Positions 25,117-34,158 of a stretch of DNA of 64,000 bases are shown here, in pieces. The position numbers and the translations under genes were made by a program. Origin of the DNA: Nocardia rosealba (lineage in GTDB: Bacteria > Actinomycetota > Actinomycetes > Mycobacteriales > Mycobacteriaceae). Within the stretch, counting starts at the first letter, position 1; the number at the start of each line of letters is the position of its first letter. The notes under the pieces are model-generated. The model worked only from the letters and a program-made list of their open reading frames with translations. It ran no database searches and was not told the origin of the DNA. Where the stretch lies: the NCBI RefSeq assembly GCF_020216065.1, contig NZ_JAIWNA010000009.1:228523-292522 (forward strand), read 5' to 3'.

Positions 25117-25524
25117 CTACCCGGAAACGATCGAATCCCCTTCGACCCGAACCGGTTTCGTAGGCAATGGGTTGCGTGCGGGCCCGCCACGCACCGCCCC
25201 GTCCAGCTCGAACCGGCTCCCGTGACACGGGCACACGATCACCCCGTCCTTCACCGACGTCACCTTGCACCCCGCATGCGTGCAGGTCGCCGAAAGCCCG
25301 ACGAATGCCCCCGCCGTCGGCTGCGTGATCACGGTGTCGCCGACGATCACCCCACCACCCACCGGAACGTCCCCGGTCTTGGCCAACGCTGTCCCCGGCG
25401 CGGCAGGCGCCCCCGTCGACCCCGACCCGCCCCCGTCCCCACACGCAGGCACCACCGCCGCCGCGGCCAACACCCCGGCCCCCGCCACCACGCTCCGCCG
25501 CCCCACCACAACATCACCGCTCAT
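25117..25524 (-). CDS. Exported Rieske [2Fe-2S] protein
   Basis: 135 residues. A Tat-like GRRSVVAG motif and hydrophobic segment (8-27) end in a possible lipobox (VVPAC, cysteine 28), so it is exported and may be lipidated. The Rieske domain has C81-x-H83 and C98-x2-H101 as cluster ligands and C86 and C100 as the usual disulphide. It is a small, stand-alone Rieske protein of the kind found in actinobacteria; the redox partner is unknown. ATG at 25524 has GAGGAGG 8 nt upstream. The frame continues to 25554 without support. Confidence 0.88.
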   Translation of the reverse strand: MSGDVVVGRRSVVAGAGVLAAAAVVPACGDGGGSGSTGAPAAPGTALAKTGDVPVGGGVIVGDTVITQPTAGAFVGLSATCTHAGCKVTSVKDGVIVCPCHGSRFELDGAVRGGPARNPLPTKPVRVEGDSIVSG

Positions 25525-25620
25525 CGCCGCCTCCTCGAACCTCGAGCGGCCCATTCCGCTCTTTCCCCAGACAACGGCATCACCACCTGTCCGGTTCGAA
25601 ACGACACTCTGGCGAGGCTC

Positions 25621-25651
25621 TTATTAAAGGTTATCGGCTAACCTTTAATAA
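25621..25651. promoter_or_regulatory. Perfect AT-rich palindrome, probable operator of the fic gene
   Basis: Arms of 13 bp (25621-25633 and 25639-25651) are perfect reverse complements around a 5-nt spacer. The arm, TTATTAAAGGTTA, is far more AT-rich than its surroundings. The right arm ends at the AAGGAGG ribosome site of the Fic gene (ATG 25663), so a bound protein would block both transcription and translation. The Fic protein carries a C-terminal winged helix, the likely binder. Confidence 0.75.
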
Positions 25652-25662
25652 AGGAGGAGCGG

Positions 25663-26925
25663 ATGGCAGAGCTACTGCGGTGCCACTGGTCGAGTTCGCT
25701 GGACCGTGGTGGTCTTTCCCGTCGTGACCGGAGTGCGGGGACCTACCACGCCTACCTTCCAGATCCGCTCGTAGGGCGATCTTTCCTGCTCGACGGGGGA
25801 ACGAGTGCCGATGTCGCCGATGCTGAGGTCGCGTTGGCCCGGCTCGACCGTGATGCTGCGGCATTGTCCGACACGGAGGTGTTGTCCCGGCTGTTGTTGC
25901 GGGCCGAGGCCGTCGCGTCCTCCCGGATCGAGGGTCTGGAAATCGGAGCGCGACGGTTGTTGCGCGCGGAGGCCGCGGCAATCCTGAACGAGTCGACCGA
26001 TGTCACCGCCACCGAGGTGCTCGCCAATATCGAGGCGATGGCCACCGGTGTGCGATCGGTCGGCAGCGGAGAGCAGATCAGCACTGCGGTGCTGCTCGAC
26101 GCGCATCGACGACTGCTGGCGGGCACACGGGTGGCCGCACACGGCGGGCGGTACCGGGATCAGCAGAACTGGCTCGGGGGCAGCTCGTACAACCCGTGCT
26201 CCGCGGTGTACGTGCCTCCACCCGCGGATCGGGTGCCCGACTTGATGGAGGACTTGATCGAATTCGTCAACACCGACGACCTGCCCGCCGTCGCGCAGGC
26301 AGCGATCGCCCACGCCCAGTTCGAGACGATCCACCCGTTCGTCGACGGCAACGGCCGCACCGGGCGAGTGCTGATCCACCTCGTCCTGCGGCGTCGCGGT
26401 CTCTCGGAGCGGGTCGTCGCCCCAGTCTCGCTGGTGCTGGCCACGTCCATCCGCAGCTATATCGACGGGCTCACCGCATTTCGGCATCTCGGCCCACCGG
26501 ATACGGCTGCCGCGATGGACGGAGTGAATACGTGGATCGGTCGCTTCGCCGCCGCATGCAGCCGGTCCGTGGCCGACGCGATGATCTTCGAGTCGCGCAC
26601 GGCCGCTCTGCTGGCGAGCTGGACGGATCGACTGGCGCCGATGCGCGCCGATTCCGCGGTGGCACGGTTGCTGCCGCACCTCGTCGGGGCACCGATCGTC
26701 ACTGTCGCGACTGCGGCTGCCCTCGCCGATCGCAGTTTTCCCGCGGCCAATGCCGCCATCGACCGCTTGGTCGAGGCGGGCGTCCTCCGCCAGCTCACGG
26801 TCGGGCGCCGCAATCGCGCCTTCGAGGCACCCGAGGTGTTCGAGGCCTTCGGTGCGCTCGAACGGTGCCTGGCGAATCCCGAGGGGTCGACCCGTTCGCC
26901 GCATCGCCCGGTGCCGCGCACCTGA
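25663..26925 (+). CDS. Fic-domain AMP-transferase with C-terminal winged helix
   Basis: 420 residues. The Fic motif HPFVDGNGRTGR is complete at 224-235 (catalytic H224, phosphate-loop residues intact). An N-terminal inhibitory helix carries the (S/T)xxxE(G/N) motif at S86-E90-G91, which makes this a class II (self-inhibited) Fic protein. A winged-helix domain (about 345-405, ...TVATAAALADRSFPAANAAIDRLVEAGVL) follows, the usual architecture of chromosomal Fic proteins that act on DNA-linked or self targets. ATG at 25663 follows AAGGAGGA by 6 nt. It stands alone; no antitoxin-like gene is adjacent. Biological target unknown. Confidence 0.92.
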   Translation: MAELLRCHWSSSLDRGGLSRRDRSAGTYHAYLPDPLVGRSFLLDGGTSADVADAEVALARLDRDAAALSDTEVLSRLLLRAEAVASSRIEGLEIGARRLLRAEAAAILNESTDVTATEVLANIEAMATGVRSVGSGEQISTAVLLDAHRRLLAGTRVAAHGGRYRDQQNWLGGSSYNPCSAVYVPPPADRVPDLMEDLIEFVNTDDLPAVAQAAIAHAQFETIHPFVDGNGRTGRVLIHLVLRRRGLSERVVAPVSLVLATSIRSYIDGLTAFRHLGPPDTAAAMDGVNTWIGRFAAACSRSVADAMIFESRTAALLASWTDRLAPMRADSAVARLLPHLVGAPIVTVATAAALADRSFPAANAAIDRLVEAGVLRQLTVGRRNRAFEAPEVFEAFGALERCLANPEGSTRSPHRPVPRT

Positions 26926-26938
26926 GTGCCGCGCAACG

Positions 26939-27652
26939 CTATTGGAGGCGGAACTCGACCATGGCGATGGCGTCGTCGAGGGCTGTCGACAGGTGGGTGA
27001 GGCGGGTGTGGGGGTCGGGGGCGGTGAGGGCGGATTGGCGGTCGGTGAGGGAGATGGGGAGGGCGGCGGCGAGAGTGTAGGAGCGGGTGGTCGGGTCGGT
27101 GGGGAGCTGGTCGAGGGGGGCCGACGGTGGTGGGTGGCGGATGCCGCTGCGCAGGGCGAGGCGGGTGGTGAGGTCGTGGAGGCGGGTGGCGCGCTCGCGC
27201 AGGTCGTCCAGCAGGGCGGTGTCGTCGGCGCCGGGTTCGTCGGGCCAGACCGAGGTTTCGGCGCGGGGGTAGGGGTCGTCGGGGAGCCACTGCTGAACCC
27301 GCAGGCGTTCGGTGCCGAGGCAGCGCAGACGGAACCGGTCGCCGGGCAGTTCGGTCACATCGGTGATCTGGGCGAGCACACCCACGTCGGTGCGCACGTC
27401 GCCACCGCCGACTTCGCTGCCACGTTCGATCAGCACCACGCCGAACTCCGGTTCGCGACTGCCGTCGAGACAGTCGCGAACCAGCGCCACATACCGTGGC
27501 TCGAAGATCTGCAGGGACAACGGCTCACCGGGCAGCAGCACGGTACCCAGGGGGAACATCGGAATCTCCACGGTCACAGCATGCCCGTTTGGGTCACGTT
27601 GTCCGTGTTCGGACTCGCCGGGGAGCCGAGAGCCCTGGTCCCGGGCGCTCAT
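26939..27652 (-). CDS. LON substrate-binding (LAN/PUA-like) domain protein
   Basis: 237 residues that consist mainly of the Lon N-terminal domain (about 27-225) without ATPase or protease parts. The MFPLGTVLLPGEPLSLQIFEPRY signature, here split at residues 32-54, is diagnostic. Such stand-alone proteins are common in actinobacteria and have no proven role. The ATG at 27652 overlaps the acs stop (ATGA), giving translational coupling; GTG at 27577 is the alternative and better matches where homology begins. Confidence 0.82.
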   Translation of the reverse strand: MSARDQGSRLPGESEHGQRDPNGHAVTVEIPMFPLGTVLLPGEPLSLQIFEPRYVALVRDCLDGSREPEFGVVLIERGSEVGGGDVRTDVGVLAQITDVTELPGDRFRLRCLGTERLRVQQWLPDDPYPRAETSVWPDEPGADDTALLDDLRERATRLHDLTTRLALRSGIRHPPPSAPLDQLPTDPTTRSYTLAAALPISLTDRQSALTAPDPHTRLTHLSTALDDAIAMVEFRLQ

Positions 27653-29577
27653 GCCTTGGCGATCGCCTCGAAGACGGCGGGGTCGACGAGGGTCGAGGTG
27701 TCGCCGAGTTCGCGTCCTTCGGCGATGTCGCGTAGGAGGCGGCGCATGATTTTGCCGCTGCGGGTTTTGGGGAGTTCGGGGACGATGTGGATTTCGCGGG
27801 GTTTGGCGATGGGGCTGATCTGTTTGGATACCTCGGCTTTGAGGGTGTCGGCGAGGGTGTCGTCGGGGGTGGTGGAGCCGGTGAGGATGACGAAGGCGAC
27901 GATGCCTTGGCCTGTGGTGGGGTCGGTGGCGCCGACGACAGCGGCTTCGGCGACGGCGGGGTGGCCGACGAGGGCGGATTCGACTTCGGCGGTGGAGATG
28001 CGGTGGCCGGAGACGTTCATGACGTCGTCGACGCGGCCGAGGACCCAGAGGTCGCCGTCGGTGTCGAGTTTGGCGCCGTCACCGGCGAAGTACCAGCCTT
28101 CGGCAGCGAAACGCTGCCAATAGGTTTCGCGGTAGCGGTCCATGTCGTTCCAGATACCGCGCAGCATCGACGGCCACGGCTTGTCCAACACGAGCAGGCC
28201 CGACGCGTCGGCGCTCAGCGGTGATCCGTCGTCGTCGACGACATTCGCCGAAACACCGGGCAGCGCACGCATGGCCGCGCCGGGCTTGGCAGCGGTGACG
28301 CCGGGCAGCGGCGAGATCATGATGGCGCCGGTCTCGGTCTGCCACCAGGTGTCCACGATCGGAGTCTTGTTGTCGCCGAACACTTCCCGGTACCAACGCC
28401 ACGCTTCGGGATTGATCGGTTCGCCGACCGAGCCAAGCAGACGCAGCGACGACAGATCGTGGGCGTCGGGGATCTCACGACCCCACTTCATGAAGGTGCG
28501 GATCAGCGTGGGCGCCGTGTAATAGATGGTGACGCCGTACTTTTCGATGATCTCGAAGTGGCGGTGCTCATTGGGGGAGTTCGGGGTGCCTTCGTAGACG
28601 ACCTGGGTGGCGCGGTTGGCCAGGGGTCCGTAGACGATGTAGCTGTGTCCGGTGACCCATCCGATGTCGGCGGTGCACCAGTAGACGTCTTGTCCGGCCT
28701 TGTGATCGAAGACGTTGTGGTGGGTGTAGGCGGTCTGGGTGAGATATCCGCCGCTGGTGTGCAGGATGCCCTTCGGCTTCCCGGTCGTGCCGGAGGTGTA
28801 GAGGATGAACAGTGGATGCTCGGCCGGAAACGCCTGCGCCTCGTGCGACGGCGATGCGGTGGAAACCGTTTCGTCCCACCACAGATCACGAACCTCGGTC
28901 CACGGCACATCCAACCCGGTCCGGCGCACCACCAGCACATGCTCGACGCTGGTCGGGTCGTCACCGAGCGCCTCGTCCACGGCGTACTTCAACGGCGCGG
29001 GCTTACCCCGCCGCCACTGCCCGTCGGTAGTCACGATCAGCCGCGCCTGCGCGTCGTCGACCCGCTGACGCAGCGCGCTCGGCGAGAACCCGGCGAACAC
29101 CACCGAATGCGTGAGCCCCAACCGCGCACACGCCAGCATCGCCACGATCGCCTCGGGCACCATCGGCATGTAGATGGCCACCCGATCACCGGCGACGAGC
29201 CCGAGCGCGCTGAAAGTGTTGGCCGCCCGGCACACTTCGTCGAGCAGTTCCTGATAGGTGATCGCCCGCGAGTCGCCCGGCTCACCCTCCCACAGGACGG
29301 CGACCTGGTCGCCGTGCCCGTCGAGCACATGCCGGTCGAGGCAGTTGTAGGCCACGTTCAGCTCGCCGTCGGCGAACCACTTCGCCACCGGTGCGTCAGA
29401 CCAGTCCAGTACCTGGGTGAACGGCGTGTGCCAGTGCAACCGGCGCGCCTGCTCGGCCCAGAAGCCGTCGCGGTCGGCGTCGGCCCGCTCGTAGAGGTCG
29501 GCGGTCGCGTTCGCCTGGGCGGCGAACTCCGCACTCGGTCCGAAGCTGGTCGCGGGATTGGTCACTGCGCCGGTCAC
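27649..29577 (-). CDS. acs: Acetyl-CoA synthetase
   Basis: Activates acetate to acetyl-CoA through acetyl-AMP. 642 residues: ACAS N-terminal domain (about 25-85), AMP-binding core with YTSGTTGKPKG and VDTWWQTETG, and the C-terminal domain with LPKTRSGKIMRRLLR, whose lysine is the site of regulatory acetylation in this family. The GTG at 29577 is chosen because AAGGAG lies 8 nt upstream; a longer frame to 29598 has no support. It is the third gene of a four-gene minus-strand unit after the acetate symporter, consistent with uptake followed by activation. Confidence 0.95.
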   Translation of the reverse strand: MTGAVTNPATSFGPSAEFAAQANATADLYERADADRDGFWAEQARRLHWHTPFTQVLDWSDAPVAKWFADGELNVAYNCLDRHVLDGHGDQVAVLWEGEPGDSRAITYQELLDEVCRAANTFSALGLVAGDRVAIYMPMVPEAIVAMLACARLGLTHSVVFAGFSPSALRQRVDDAQARLIVTTDGQWRRGKPAPLKYAVDEALGDDPTSVEHVLVVRRTGLDVPWTEVRDLWWDETVSTASPSHEAQAFPAEHPLFILYTSGTTGKPKGILHTSGGYLTQTAYTHHNVFDHKAGQDVYWCTADIGWVTGHSYIVYGPLANRATQVVYEGTPNSPNEHRHFEIIEKYGVTIYYTAPTLIRTFMKWGREIPDAHDLSSLRLLGSVGEPINPEAWRWYREVFGDNKTPIVDTWWQTETGAIMISPLPGVTAAKPGAAMRALPGVSANVVDDDGSPLSADASGLLVLDKPWPSMLRGIWNDMDRYRETYWQRFAAEGWYFAGDGAKLDTDGDLWVLGRVDDVMNVSGHRISTAEVESALVGHPAVAEAAVVGATDPTTGQGIVAFVILTGSTTPDDTLADTLKAEVSKQISPIAKPREIHIVPELPKTRSGKIMRRLLRDIAEGRELGDTSTLVDPAVFEAIAKA

Positions 29578-29653
29578 AACAATTCTCCTTCGAAACACTC
29601 AGGGGGACAGCCCGTTCCGGTGGGACGAACCACCGGAACGGGCGTGGGGGACA

Positions 29654-31288
29654 TCAGTGCGAGATCGCCTTCTCCGCACCGACGCCGGTCAGGGCACGTA
29701 CTTCCATCTCCGCGGCCTTGCCGAGGTCGACCTTCTCGCCGCGCCCACCCAGATAGGTGCCGACCACACCGAGCACGAACGCCAGCGGGATGGACACGAT
29801 GCCCGGGTTGGACAGCGGGAACCAGTGGAAGTCGGTCCCGGTGATCATCGAGGTCTTGGTGCCCGACACCGCCGGGGAGAACACGATGAGCACGATGGTC
29901 GAGATCAAGCCGCCGTACATCGACCACAGCGCGCCGGTGGTGTTGAACCGCTTCCAGAACAGCGAGTACAGGATGGTCGGCAGGTTCGCCGCCGCCGCCA
30001 CCGCGAAGGCCAGCGCCACCAGGAACGCGATGTTCTGGCCGTTGGCCAGGATGCCGAGGCCGATCGCGAGCACACCGATCACCACGGCGGTGATCCGCGA
30101 GACCCGCACCTGCTTGCGCTCGTCGACGTTGCCCTTCTTGATCACGCTGGCGTAGATGTCGTGCGCGAACGACGCCGACGCGGTGATCGTCAGACCGGCG
30201 ACGACGGCGAGGATGGTCGCGAACGCCACCGCCGAGATCACACCGAGCAGGATCACGCCGCCGAGCTCGAAGGCCAGCAGCGGTGCCGCCGCGTTCTGCC
30301 CGCCCGCCGCAGCCAGGATCTTGTCCGGGCCCACGATGGCCGCCGCGCCGTAGCCGAGCACCAGGGTGAACAGGTAGAACGCGCCGATCAGACCGATCGC
30401 CCACACCACCGAGCGTCGAGCCTCTTTCGCGGTCGGCACCGTGTAGAAGCGCATCAGGACGTGCGGCAGACCAGCGGTGCCGAGCACGAGTGCCAGACCC
30501 AGCGACAGGAAGTTCAGCTTCGACATCTCGCTGCCGCCGTACTGGGCGCCGGGGGCGAGCACATCGCGGCTCGCGACGGCCTTGTTGGCCGACTCGCTCA
30601 CCGATTCCTGTGCGGCACCGAGGATGTCGGACAGATTGAACCCGAACTTGGCGAACACCATCACCGTCATCAGCGCGGCACCGGCGATCAGCAGGACCGC
30701 CTTGATGATCTGCACCCAGGTGGTGCCCTTCATCCCGCCGACGAGCACATACACGATCATCAGCACGCCGACGATCGCGATGACCACCGATTGCCCCGCA
30801 CGCGAGGAGATGTCGAGCAGCAAGGCGACCAGACCGCCCGCACCCGCCATCTGCGCGAGCAGGTAGAACAGCGACACCGTGAGCGTGGTCAGCGCGGCCG
30901 CGGTGCGAACCGGGCCCTCCTTCAACCGGAAACTGAGCACGTCGGCCATCGTGAATTTGCCGGTGTTGCGCAGCATTTCGGCCACCAGCAGCAGCGCGAC
31001 CAGCCAGGCGACGAGGAATCCGATCGAGTACAGGAACCCGTCGTAGCCGTAGACGGCGATGGCGCCTGCGATACCGAGGAAGCTGGCCGCCGACAGGTAG
31101 TCACCGGCGATGGCGATGCCGTTCTGCGGTCCCGAGAACCCGCGACCACCGGTGAAATAGTCCGCGGCACTGGCGTTGTTGCGGCTGGCCCGGATCACCA
31201 CGACCATGGTGACCACCACGAACAGTCCGAAGATAGCGATATTGGCGACGGGGTTACCCACCGTCGTATCCGCGGCGAGAATGCTCAT
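29654..31288 (-). CDS. actP: Cation/acetate symporter (ActP/MctC-like, SSS family)
   Basis: 544 residues, about 13 transmembrane helices, solute:sodium symporter family. The FTGGRGFSGPQNGIAIAGDYLSAASFLG region at about 42-71 and GLPHVLMRFYTV at about 262-273 are typical of acetate/monocarboxylate symporters such as ActP and corynebacterial MctC. It imports acetate and related short-chain acids across the plasma membrane. It overlaps the DUF485 gene by 4 bp and is followed 77 bp later by acs, a typical acetate operon. Confidence 0.92.
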   Translation of the reverse strand: MSILAADTTVGNPVANIAIFGLFVVVTMVVVIRASRNNASAADYFTGGRGFSGPQNGIAIAGDYLSAASFLGIAGAIAVYGYDGFLYSIGFLVAWLVALLLVAEMLRNTGKFTMADVLSFRLKEGPVRTAAALTTLTVSLFYLLAQMAGAGGLVALLLDISSRAGQSVVIAIVGVLMIVYVLVGGMKGTTWVQIIKAVLLIAGAALMTVMVFAKFGFNLSDILGAAQESVSESANKAVASRDVLAPGAQYGGSEMSKLNFLSLGLALVLGTAGLPHVLMRFYTVPTAKEARRSVVWAIGLIGAFYLFTLVLGYGAAAIVGPDKILAAAGGQNAAAPLLAFELGGVILLGVISAVAFATILAVVAGLTITASASFAHDIYASVIKKGNVDERKQVRVSRITAVVIGVLAIGLGILANGQNIAFLVALAFAVAAAANLPTILYSLFWKRFNTTGALWSMYGGLISTIVLIVFSPAVSGTKTSMITGTDFHWFPLSNPGIVSIPLAFVLGVVGTYLGGRGEKVDLGKAAEMEVRALTGVGAEKAISH

Positions 31289-31641
31289 GCGCGGTCCCCT
31301 TCGAGTTCTTCCCGGATGGCCGCGGCCCGCGGATCCAGCTCACGGTTGGCGAACCGGACATACGCGCCGGTGATGACGAAGGTCGTGACGAACTGCGCGA
31401 GGCCGAGCAATAGTCCGACGTTGATATTGCCGAAGACCGGTGTGGCCATGAAGTCGTGCGCGTACGCGCCGAGCACCACATAGGTCAGGTACCACACCAG
31501 GAACAGTGCGGTCATCGGGAAGACGAAGCGGCGCAGCCGGTTCCGCAGATCCTGGAACTGCGGGCTCGCCTGCACGGCGAGGAATTCGGCGGCACTCGGC
31601 GGGCGCCGGTCGGGCGCTTTTTCGGTGTCGGTTTCGGTCAT
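31285..31641 (-). CDS. DUF485 family membrane protein
   Basis: 118 residues with two transmembrane helices (about 41-61 and 78-98) and a charged C-terminus. The QDLRNRLRRFVFPMTALFLVWYL block at about 30-52 is the DUF485 hallmark. DUF485 proteins are encoded next to acetate/monocarboxylate symporters and are thought to be accessory subunits; here the gene overlaps the symporter start by 4 bp, so they are co-translated. First gene of the acetate unit. Confidence 0.9.
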   Translation of the reverse strand: MTETDTEKAPDRRPPSAAEFLAVQASPQFQDLRNRLRRFVFPMTALFLVWYLTYVVLGAYAHDFMATPVFGNINVGLLLGLAQFVTTFVITGAYVRFANRELDPRAAAIREELEGDRA

Positions 31642-31777
31642 GCCGGGGTCCTAGCGTGAAGGGGGAGGTGCTCTGTGATGACGGTAGGGCGCACGGCGTT
31701 CTGTGGTGTGGGTCACTCGGTGAAGGTGCTCACCTGTGCGGTGAACGGTCGTCGGCGTGCGGTGAACGGTCGGCCGG

Positions 31778-33523
31778 TCAGCGGTCGACCGGGTTGCGGT
31801 CCGCGCCCATCCCGAGCCGTTCCGGTGCGTGCATGCGCAGGAAGATGCCCGCGACGACCCGCCCCTCCGGCCGCTTGCCGAGCAGGCTCACCACGACGGT
31901 CACCGCGAAGGCCAGCGGCACGCTCACCGCGGCCGGGTAGTCGACGATCGCCGTCGCCCAACCGTCGGCCACGTCGGTCGGGACCCCGCCGAGCACCGCG
32001 ACCACGGTCGCCCCGCCCGCGGTGACAGCGCCGACGAGCATGCCGCACGCCGCGCCGGTGGCGGTGAGCCCACGCCACCAGATGCCGAGCACGAGCAGCG
32101 GGCACAGCGTCGAGGCGGCCACCGAGAACGCGAGCGCGACCGTGCGCGACAGGTCGAGCGAGGCGACGGTGAGCGCGAGCGTGAGGGGAACGAGCCCGGC
32201 GACCAGGGCTGCCGCCCGGAAGTCACGGATCCTTCCGCGCAGCACATCGGTGCTGAGCACCCCGGCCAGACTCACCAGCAATCCCGACGACGTGGACAGG
32301 AACGCCGCGATCGCTCCGGCCGCCGCCAGCGCGGTGAGCACCTGACCACCGAGCCCGCCGAGAACGGCACCCGGTAACAGCACGACCGCCGCGTCCGAGG
32401 CGCCGGTGATGAGCAGTTGCGGAACGTACAGCCGGGCGAAGACGCCGAGCAGGATCGGGAACAGATAGAACAGGCCGACCAGACCGATCACAGTGAGCGC
32501 CGTGCGCCGCGCGGACGGTCCGTCCCGGTTCGTGTAGAAGCGGACGAGCACGTGCGGTAGCCCCATGGTGCCGAGGAAGGTCGCGACGATCAGCGAGAAC
32601 ACCTGGTACCGGGGATGATTCCCGCCGAAGCCGCCACCGGGTTCGACCCAGCCGGTGCCGTCGGACGGTGCGCCGGCGACGACCGGTACCGCCGAACCGG
32701 GTGCCAAGAACAGCTCGGTGCCTTCGGCCAGGGTGTGGTCACCCGGTGTCAGCGTCACCTGGCCTGCGGTGTTCTGCCCGTCGAGGGTGCCGTGCACGGT
32801 GACCACCTGGGAAACGTCCAGGTGCACAACCACATCCGTGGTGATGTCGACGGTGGTGAGCCGGTCGACCGTCGGCGGGGCCGGGGTGCCGAGCGGGCGT
32901 TCGTCGGCGAGGAAGTGCAGCCCGAGGACAAGGGCGGGGATCGCGACGGCGGTCAGTTTCAACCAATACTGGAAGGCCTGCACCAGCGTCACCGAGCGCA
33001 TCCCGCCGCCGATCACATTGGCGAGCACGATGGTGCCGACCGCGACCGCGCCCACCCAGGCGGGCACCCCGAGCAGCAGGTGCAGGGTCAGGCCCGCGCC
33101 CTGGAACTGGGGAATGAGGTACACCGCGCACACCACGACGACCACCCCGGCGGCCATGCGCCGCAACCGGATCGAACCGAGCCGGAACTCGGCGAAGTCG
33201 GGGACGGTGTAGGCGCCGGAGCGGCGAAGGGGAGCGGCGACGAACATCAGCAGACCCAGGTAGCCCGCCGTGAACCCCACCGGGTACCAGAGTGCGTCGG
33301 CGCCGTACTTGGCGATCAGTCCCGCGACGCCGAGAAACGACGCGGCGGAGAGGTATTCACCCGAGATGGCCGCCGCGTTCCAGCGTGAACCGACCGTGCG
33401 GGAGGCGACCAGGAAGTCCGACGTCGTGCGCGACAGCCGGACCCCGTACAGGCCGATGCCGATCGTGGCCAGAGCTGCGAGTACCAGCGCCGCCACGGTG
33501 AGCATCGGAATGCCCGAGGTCAT
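31778..33523 (-). CDS. Second SSS-family sodium:solute symporter
   Basis: 581 residues, about 13 transmembrane helices. The same hallmarks as the neighbouring ActP-type gene are present: WNAAAISGEYLSAASFLG near 48-65 and TMGLPHVLVRFYTNRDG near 319-335. Between them is an extracytoplasmic-looking loop of about 100 residues (205-305), rich in Val/Thr and acidic residues, that the first symporter lacks at this length. The substrate is not determined; the LytS/LytTR genes upstream on the same strand suggest a small metabolite that is sensed. ATG at 33523; the upstream 269 bp to the next gene holds no gene I can support. Confidence 0.86.
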   Translation of the reverse strand: MTSGIPMLTVAALVLAALATIGIGLYGVRLSRTTSDFLVASRTVGSRWNAAAISGEYLSAASFLGVAGLIAKYGADALWYPVGFTAGYLGLLMFVAAPLRRSGAYTVPDFAEFRLGSIRLRRMAAGVVVVVCAVYLIPQFQGAGLTLHLLLGVPAWVGAVAVGTIVLANVIGGGMRSVTLVQAFQYWLKLTAVAIPALVLGLHFLADERPLGTPAPPTVDRLTTVDITTDVVVHLDVSQVVTVHGTLDGQNTAGQVTLTPGDHTLAEGTELFLAPGSAVPVVAGAPSDGTGWVEPGGGFGGNHPRYQVFSLIVATFLGTMGLPHVLVRFYTNRDGPSARRTALTVIGLVGLFYLFPILLGVFARLYVPQLLITGASDAAVVLLPGAVLGGLGGQVLTALAAAGAIAAFLSTSSGLLVSLAGVLSTDVLRGRIRDFRAAALVAGLVPLTLALTVASLDLSRTVALAFSVAASTLCPLLVLGIWWRGLTATGAACGMLVGAVTAGGATVVAVLGGVPTDVADGWATAIVDYPAAVSVPLAFAVTVVVSLLGKRPEGRVVAGIFLRMHAPERLGMGADRNPVDR

Positions 33524-33792
33524 CGGGAGTTGCCTCCGCGTGATGTCGAATCCCGCACCGCCGTGCCCGTCGTCGCGGGGGAGACGGGGCGACTGTACCG
33601 ACCACCAGCATCCAGCGGTGGCCCAAGCGATCGCCGACCGCTCGCGCCGCTCGGCTTCTGGCGAGGCCTGCGGTGGTTCGCGGCGGCGCAGGCCACGTGC
33701 GGCGATGACATCGGCGCAGGTGAGCTCTCCCCGGGGGCCTCGCAAGTTGTGCCGCGGCGCGACCGCGATTTCGGTACCCGAATACGCACGGC

Positions 33793-34158
33793 TCAGTCAC
33801 CTGCCAGTTCGAGGAAGTCGTCCTCGTTGCGCTGGGCCAGCCGGACATACACCCGACCCACGGCGTACAGCAGCGGGAACGCGAGGAGGCCGAGGATCAG
33901 CCAGGGGAGGCGGATACCGAGGACGGTCGTCGAGGCGACGGCGTCGATCCCGAACAGCAGCGGCAGCGCACCGAATCCGGCGACGACCACGAAACCGAGG
34001 CGAAGGGCGAGCCCGAGCTGGGCGCGGATCAGTCCGCCGATCAGCGCCGCCCCGAGATCGGTCTGCTCCACCACCTCGGTGCGGGTACGCACCCGACGCG
34101 CACCGCGCCGCTGCGCGAGCACTACCCGCTCGCGCTGTGGCCGTTGCGGACCGGTCAT
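33793..34158 (-). CDS. Small membrane protein in the LytTR-symporter locus
   Basis: 121 residues: a basic, Arg-rich N-terminus, two transmembrane helices (about 50-70 and 80-100) and an acidic tail ending in EDDFLELAGD. The two-helix plan resembles the DUF485 accessory proteins of SSS symporters, though sequence identity is not obvious. ATG at 34158 overlaps the response-regulator stop (ATGA), so the two are co-translated; the symporter follows 269 bp downstream. Inference: an accessory subunit of the second symporter. Confidence 0.75.
   Translation of the reverse strand: MTGPQRPQRERVVLAQRRGARRVRTRTEVVEQTDLGAALIGGLIRAQLGLALRLGFVVVAGFGALPLLFGIDAVASTTVLGIRLPWLILGLLAFPLLYAVGRVYVRLAQRNEDDFLELAGD

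Noticed and set aside
33524..33792. Small frames between the two symporter-locus genes
   Set aside because: All candidate frames are Arg/Pro/Ala-rich with no ribosome site and no hydrophobic or domain pattern; this 269-bp stretch appears to be a leader region only.
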